A DNA stretch of 24,868 nt from contig SCTU01000301.1 in NCBI GenBank assembly GCA_004297315.1, forward strand, positions 1 to 24,868. Direction: 5' to 3'. This DNA is from Dehalococcoidia bacterium. GTDB taxonomy: Bacteria > Chloroflexota > Dehalococcoidia > UBA2979. The notes below the pieces were generated by a model. The model saw only the letters and a list, made by a program, of their open reading frames with translations, ran no database searches and was not told the origin of the DNA. The translations under genes were made by a program, and so were the position numbers. Positions 22,223-24,868 of this stretch are shown piece after piece. Each line of letters begins with the position of its first letter. Within the stretch, counting starts at the first letter, position 1.

Positions 22223-23482
22223 TTGCGCGGCACCATCGCTCCACCCACGCGCCCGCGCCGCAGCCGAACGTTGCTTCGTGCGCGGTTGCATCCCCAGCCT
22301 CGGCCGCGCCGCCGTCCTTCCCTCGCCCCCGCAGCAGCATTCACGACGCTTCTTGGCGTGCTCGTATTCGCCGGATTCTTCCCCGTCCGGGTCGCCGGCA
22401 CTGTCACTCAGCCGGTATTTGCTGCGAGCCGGATCTCGCTCCCCGGCCTCCCGGCCGCCTCAGGTGCTGGGGCCGGCTCCGAGCTGGCCGCGCGCGCCAT
22501 GCCGCTCACGATCGTGGCGCCGTCGGTGACTGGCGATGCCGTCCTCTCCGCCCAGAACGCGACGGACGCCGCCCGGCAGACGCTGCTGCTACAGCAGCAG
22601 GAGGGCCAGGGCCCAGAACGCCCGGCGCAGCAGACGGACCGCACAGCGATCTTCCTCGAGTACAAGGTGCAAAACGGCGACACGGTGAGCGGCATCGCCT
22701 CGCGCTTCGGCATCTCGGCCAAGTACATCTCCTGGAATAACGTGGACATCCTCAGCGACGTCGACACGCTCGCCCCCGGCATGACGCTTCAGATCCCGAT
22801 GGTCGAGGGTATCGTCCACTCGGTCCGCTTCGGCGAGACGGTGACCGAGATCGCCGCGCGATACGACGCCAAGGCGCGCGACATCGTCGAGTTCCGCGCC
22901 AATGGACTGGCTGGTGACCCGAACCGGCTGCGCGAGGGCACGCTGATCCTCGTCCCGGGCGGCCGCGTGGTCCCGCTGGCGCCGCAGGCCGCCACCCGCC
23001 CGGCCCCAACGCCGACCCCCGCCCCCGCTGTCGTAACCGCGCCCGCTCCGCGAGTCGCCGCGGCGCCGCCCCCCGCGCCTGTCCCAGCGGCGGCTGTCGC
23101 TCCGGCGCCGGCCTCGGCGGGCGGCTGGGTGTGGCCGGGTACCGGCCCGTTGACCTCGCCCTACGGGCCGAGCCACCCGCTGGGGATCGACATCGGCACC
23201 GGCTATGGCGCCCCGATCCTCGCAGCGCGCGAAGGCACGGTGACCTTCGCCGGCGGCAACCCCTGCTGTTCGTACGGGTACCACGTGATCATCGCGCACG
23301 ACGGCGGCTACGAGACGCTCTACGCGCATCTCTCCACGATCACTGCTTCGCTGGGCCAGAAGGTGAGGGCGGGCGACATCGTCGGCTACTCCGGCACCAG
23401 CGGTCGCGTGACCGGGCCTCACCTTCACTTCGAGATCCACCGCAACGGCACCACCATGAACCCGAGCGCGTTCCTGCCGTAA
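22223..23482 (+). CDS. secreted/membrane-anchored peptidoglycan endopeptidase: two LysM domains plus M23
   Basis: A 419-residue cell-wall hydrolase. An Arg/Pro-rich cytoplasmic tail (1-35) precedes one hydrophobic segment (about 39-58), either anchor or signal. LysM repeats are at about 146-192 (YKVQNGDTVSGIASRFGIS) and 199-246 (HSVRFGETVTEIAARYDA). A Pro/Ala linker (253-300) and an M23 (LytM-type) domain (308-419) follow. Zinc ligands are probably H318, D323 and H402, with H369 and H400 as catalytic His (YAHLS, GPHLHFE). The H-D spacing is H-x4-D (HPLGID) instead of the common H-x3-D. NPCCSYG (346-352) has a vicinal Cys pair. The start is a TTG at 22223 after GGGGGA; no ATG or GTG in frame fits, so it is the least certain part. 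Confidence 0.88.
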   Translation: MRGTIAPPTRPRRSRTLLRARLHPQPRPRRRPSLAPAAAFTTLLGVLVFAGFFPVRVAGTVTQPVFAASRISLPGLPAASGAGAGSELAARAMPLTIVAPSVTGDAVLSAQNATDAARQTLLLQQQEGQGPERPAQQTDRTAIFLEYKVQNGDTVSGIASRFGISAKYISWNNVDILSDVDTLAPGMTLQIPMVEGIVHSVRFGETVTEIAARYDAKARDIVEFRANGLAGDPNRLREGTLILVPGGRVVPLAPQAATRPAPTPTPAPAVVTAPAPRVAAAPPPAPVPAAAVAPAPASAGGWVWPGTGPLTSPYGPSHPLGIDIGTGYGAPILAAREGTVTFAGGNPCCSYGYHVIIAHDGGYETLYAHLSTITASLGQKVRAGDIVGYSGTSGRVTGPHLHFEIHRNGTTMNPSAFLP

Positions 23483-23508
23483 GCCCTGGCCGCGAGTGGC
23501 GACACAGC

Positions 23509-23532
23509 GAGGGCGTCCCCGGGGACGCCCTC
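23509..23532. terminator. perfect 24-base palindrome between convergent genes, probable bidirectional terminator
   Basis: GAGGGCGTCCCC followed by its exact complement GGGGACGCCCTC. It lies 26 bases after the M23 stop and 28 bases before the end of the MBL gene. The plus-strand flank TCTTCGATCTCTTCG is pyrimidine-rich but has no T run, so termination would rely on hairpin strength or Rho. Confidence 0.6.
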
Positions 23533-23560
23533 TTCGATCTCTTCGACCGACGGTGACGGG

Positions 23561-24199
23561 CTAGGCGCGCGCCTCCAGCAGGACGACGCGCAGTTCGTCG
23601 CTCTCGCCGCCCCGCCGGCTGATCGAGAAGCGCGACACGGGAGCCTCCTGCTTGCCGCCGACGGCGGCGAGGAACGCGTTCAGCGCCTCGGGCTCGGCCG
23701 GGTCGTAGCCGACGGGGATGACGATCGAGGGCTCGATGTGCCGGATCGCGCGCGCCGCCTCCTTCGGGTCCAGCGTGTCCGAGAGGGCGATGGGGATGAT
23801 CACGATGTCGACATCCGCGAGCAGGTCCATCTGCTCCTTCGTCGGCTGCGTCCCCAGCCCGCCGAGGTGCGCCCAGCGCAGTTCCTCCGCCGCGAAGTGC
23901 CAGATCACGCTGCGCACACCGGAGACGTCCAGCGACTCCTTCAGCGAACCGGTGATCGCCTCCACCTGCACCCCGCGGATCTCGTACTCGCCGGGCCCCC
24001 GGAGCACGACCGGCGGCCCGTCCGCGGGCGCGACGCCGGCGACGCCGTTCCGCAAGGAGTCGTCGTGACTGATGGTGACGATGTGCGCATCCGGGCGGCC
24101 CATCGTGCCACCCGCCGACTTGTCGTAGGGGTCCATGACGACCGCGGCGGTGCGTGTGCGGACACGCGTCGCGGCATTGCCCAGCCAGGTGATGTCCAT
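23561..24199 (-). CDS. metallo-beta-lactamase-fold protein (UlaG/COG2220-like) with degraded zinc motif
   Basis: A 212-residue protein opening MDITWLGNAATRVRT, the WLGHASxxI-like start of the UlaG/Lactamase_B_3 group, then VVMDPYDKSAGG and GPGEYEIRGVQVEAI. WHFAAEELRWAHLGGLG (about 119-135) has the HLGxLG of the family, and a late IRHIEPSIVIPVGYDP matches the usual P-xH region. The metal motif that should read SHxHxDH is SHDDSLRN (about 44-51): only the first His is kept. This predicts weak or no zinc hydrolase activity, so it may be a pseudoenzyme. It starts at the ATG at 24199 with GAGG one base upstream and follows the ketoacyl synthase by 32 bases on the same strand. Confidence 0.8.
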   Translation of the reverse strand: MDITWLGNAATRVRTRTAAVVMDPYDKSAGGTMGRPDAHIVTISHDDSLRNGVAGVAPADGPPVVLRGPGEYEIRGVQVEAITGSLKESLDVSGVRSVIWHFAAEELRWAHLGGLGTQPTKEQMDLLADVDIVIIPIALSDTLDPKEAARAIRHIEPSIVIPVGYDPAEPEALNAFLAAVGGKQEAPVSRFSISRRGGESDELRVVLLEARA

Positions 24200-24231
24200 A
24201 CCTCGATCCTATGAGGGCATCACGCGGCGGG

Positions 24232-24868
24232 CTATCGCGCCCTCTCCGCCGTCTCGAACGTCGCGGGGATCGGGCGCATCGAGGCGGGATGGCAGATCGC
24301 GAGCGTGGCGTTGTGCGCCCAGCCGGTCGCGTTCACCATCGCGACGCGGAGCGTGTCGGGCCGCGGCCCCTTCGGGTTGGCGTCGAGGTCGACCTCGGGG
24401 TCCTCGCGCATGAGGTTGCGCGTGCCAGGGATCTCCTGCCGCCGCATACCCTCCAGCACGACGGCAAGCGAGAGCGGGCCGGAGGCGGCAAGCGCATGGC
24501 CGAGGTGAGACTTCAGGGCGGGCGTGTACAGGTGGTGGCGCGCGGCGGCGCCGAAGATCATCCGCACTGCGCGGGCCTCGAGGCGGTCGCCTTCGACACT
24601 TCCAGCGGCATGAAGCGCGATCAGGTCCACCTCGGACTGGATGCGCCCGCTCGTGACCAGTGCCAGTTGGAGGCTGCGTGCCATCTGGGCCGCGTCGGCA
24701 CCCGGCACGCCGTCGCTCCCGGGGGAGAAGGTCATCGCCTCCCCCTCGATCTCCGCGAGGATGTGTGCCCCGCGCGCCACCGCGACTTCGAGCCGTTCGA
24801 GGACAACGACCGCCGCGCCCTCCGCGAGCACGAAGCCGTCTCGGTCGAGGTCGAGCGGGCGTGAGGCC
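24232..24868 (-). CDS. beta-ketoacyl synthase (KAS II/FabF-like), C-terminal part, cut by the window edge
   Basis: The frame is open from the right edge to a stop at 24232, with 211 visible residues. It enters at SRPLDLDRDGFVLAEGAAVV, the conserved block after the nucleophile (which lies outside the window). Then come IALHAAGSVEGD, in which His aligns with the first catalytic His of the NAHGT motif, and LKSHLGHALAASG with the Lys and second catalytic His. The end, MVNATGWAHNATLAI, replaces the usual NSFGFGGTNA. The fold is clear, but the Gly/Thr-rich motifs around the active site are substituted, so it is a divergent KAS or a chain-length-factor-like partner. Condensation of acyl groups in fatty-acid or specialised lipid synthesis is inferred. 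Probably co-transcribed with the MBL gene. Confidence 0.85.
   Translation of the reverse strand, partial: ASRPLDLDRDGFVLAEGAAVVVLERLEVAVARGAHILAEIEGEAMTFSPGSDGVPGADAAQMARSLQLALVTSGRIQSEVDLIALHAAGSVEGDRLEARAVRMIFGAAARHHLYTPALKSHLGHALAASGPLSLAVVLEGMRRQEIPGTRNLMREDPEVDLDANPKGPRPDTLRVAMVNATGWAHNATLAICHPASMRPIPATFETAERAR

Noticed and set aside
1..24868. Search for CRISPR arrays, insertion sequences, prophage, toxin-antitoxin or defence genes.
   Set aside because: No regularly spaced repeats, transposase or integrase motifs, or defence-gene domains were seen.

Overview
The window is a strongly GC-rich, densely packed bacterial chromosome segment made almost entirely of core genes: gyrB, dnaA, obgE, nadD, coaX, coaBC, pepA, pyrG, rho and a transaldolase-family gene. 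I see no phage, transposon, CRISPR array, rRNA or tRNA. The gene content, the divergent CoaBC motifs, the COG2231-type glycosylase and the LysM/M23 protein with a Pro/Ala linker suggest Chloroflexota (perhaps the Dehalococcoidia/Tepidiformia side). That placement is inference from protein flavour, not a marker result.

Layout. At 1-1968 (minus strand) lie trmO, a [4Fe-4S] endonuclease III-like glycosylase, a small coupled membrane ORF and the N-terminal part of a YchF-type GTPase that runs off the left edge. gyrB (2199-4124) is divergent from trmO and has its own promoter and leader. The 4125-6811 stretch is the only accessory-looking part: a small lipoprotein gene broken by an apparent frameshift, a palindrome-rich REP-like repeat cluster, an unrecognised protein, a Thr/Pro-linker exported protein and a methyltransferase. 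Next come obgE-nadD and dnaA on the minus strand, separated by a 390-base non-coding region with hairpins and DnaA-box-like sites. dnaA is divergent from coaX-coaBC (pantothenate kinase and the bifunctional CoA enzyme, overlapping by 11 bases). A minus-strand operon pepA-VOC-HAD follows, then a PAP2-type membrane enzyme, a methyltransferase, and a plus-strand run pyrG-membrane protein-fsa/tal-rho. The right end has a LysM/M23 peptidoglycan hydrolase with a highly structured 5' leader, facing a minus-strand pair: a truncated divergent beta-ketoacyl synthase and a metallo-beta-lactamase-fold protein whose zinc motif is degraded.

How it fits together. The genes serve replication initiation and topology (dnaA, gyrB), ribosome/GTPase functions (obgE, ychF), cofactor synthesis (nadD for NAD; coaX and coaBC for CoA), nucleotide supply (pyrG, a deoxyribonucleotidase-like HAD), transcription termination (rho) and the envelope (M23, lipoproteins). 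No obvious new multi-gene system is visible. The items most worth a second look are non-coding: the hairpin-rich region downstream of dnaA (possible origin and/or small RNA), a terminator-like hairpin in the dnaA leader, the structured leader of the M23 gene, and the repeat cluster near 4.6-4.8 kb. At protein level they are the substituted active-site motifs in CoaBC, the MBL protein and the ketoacyl synthase.
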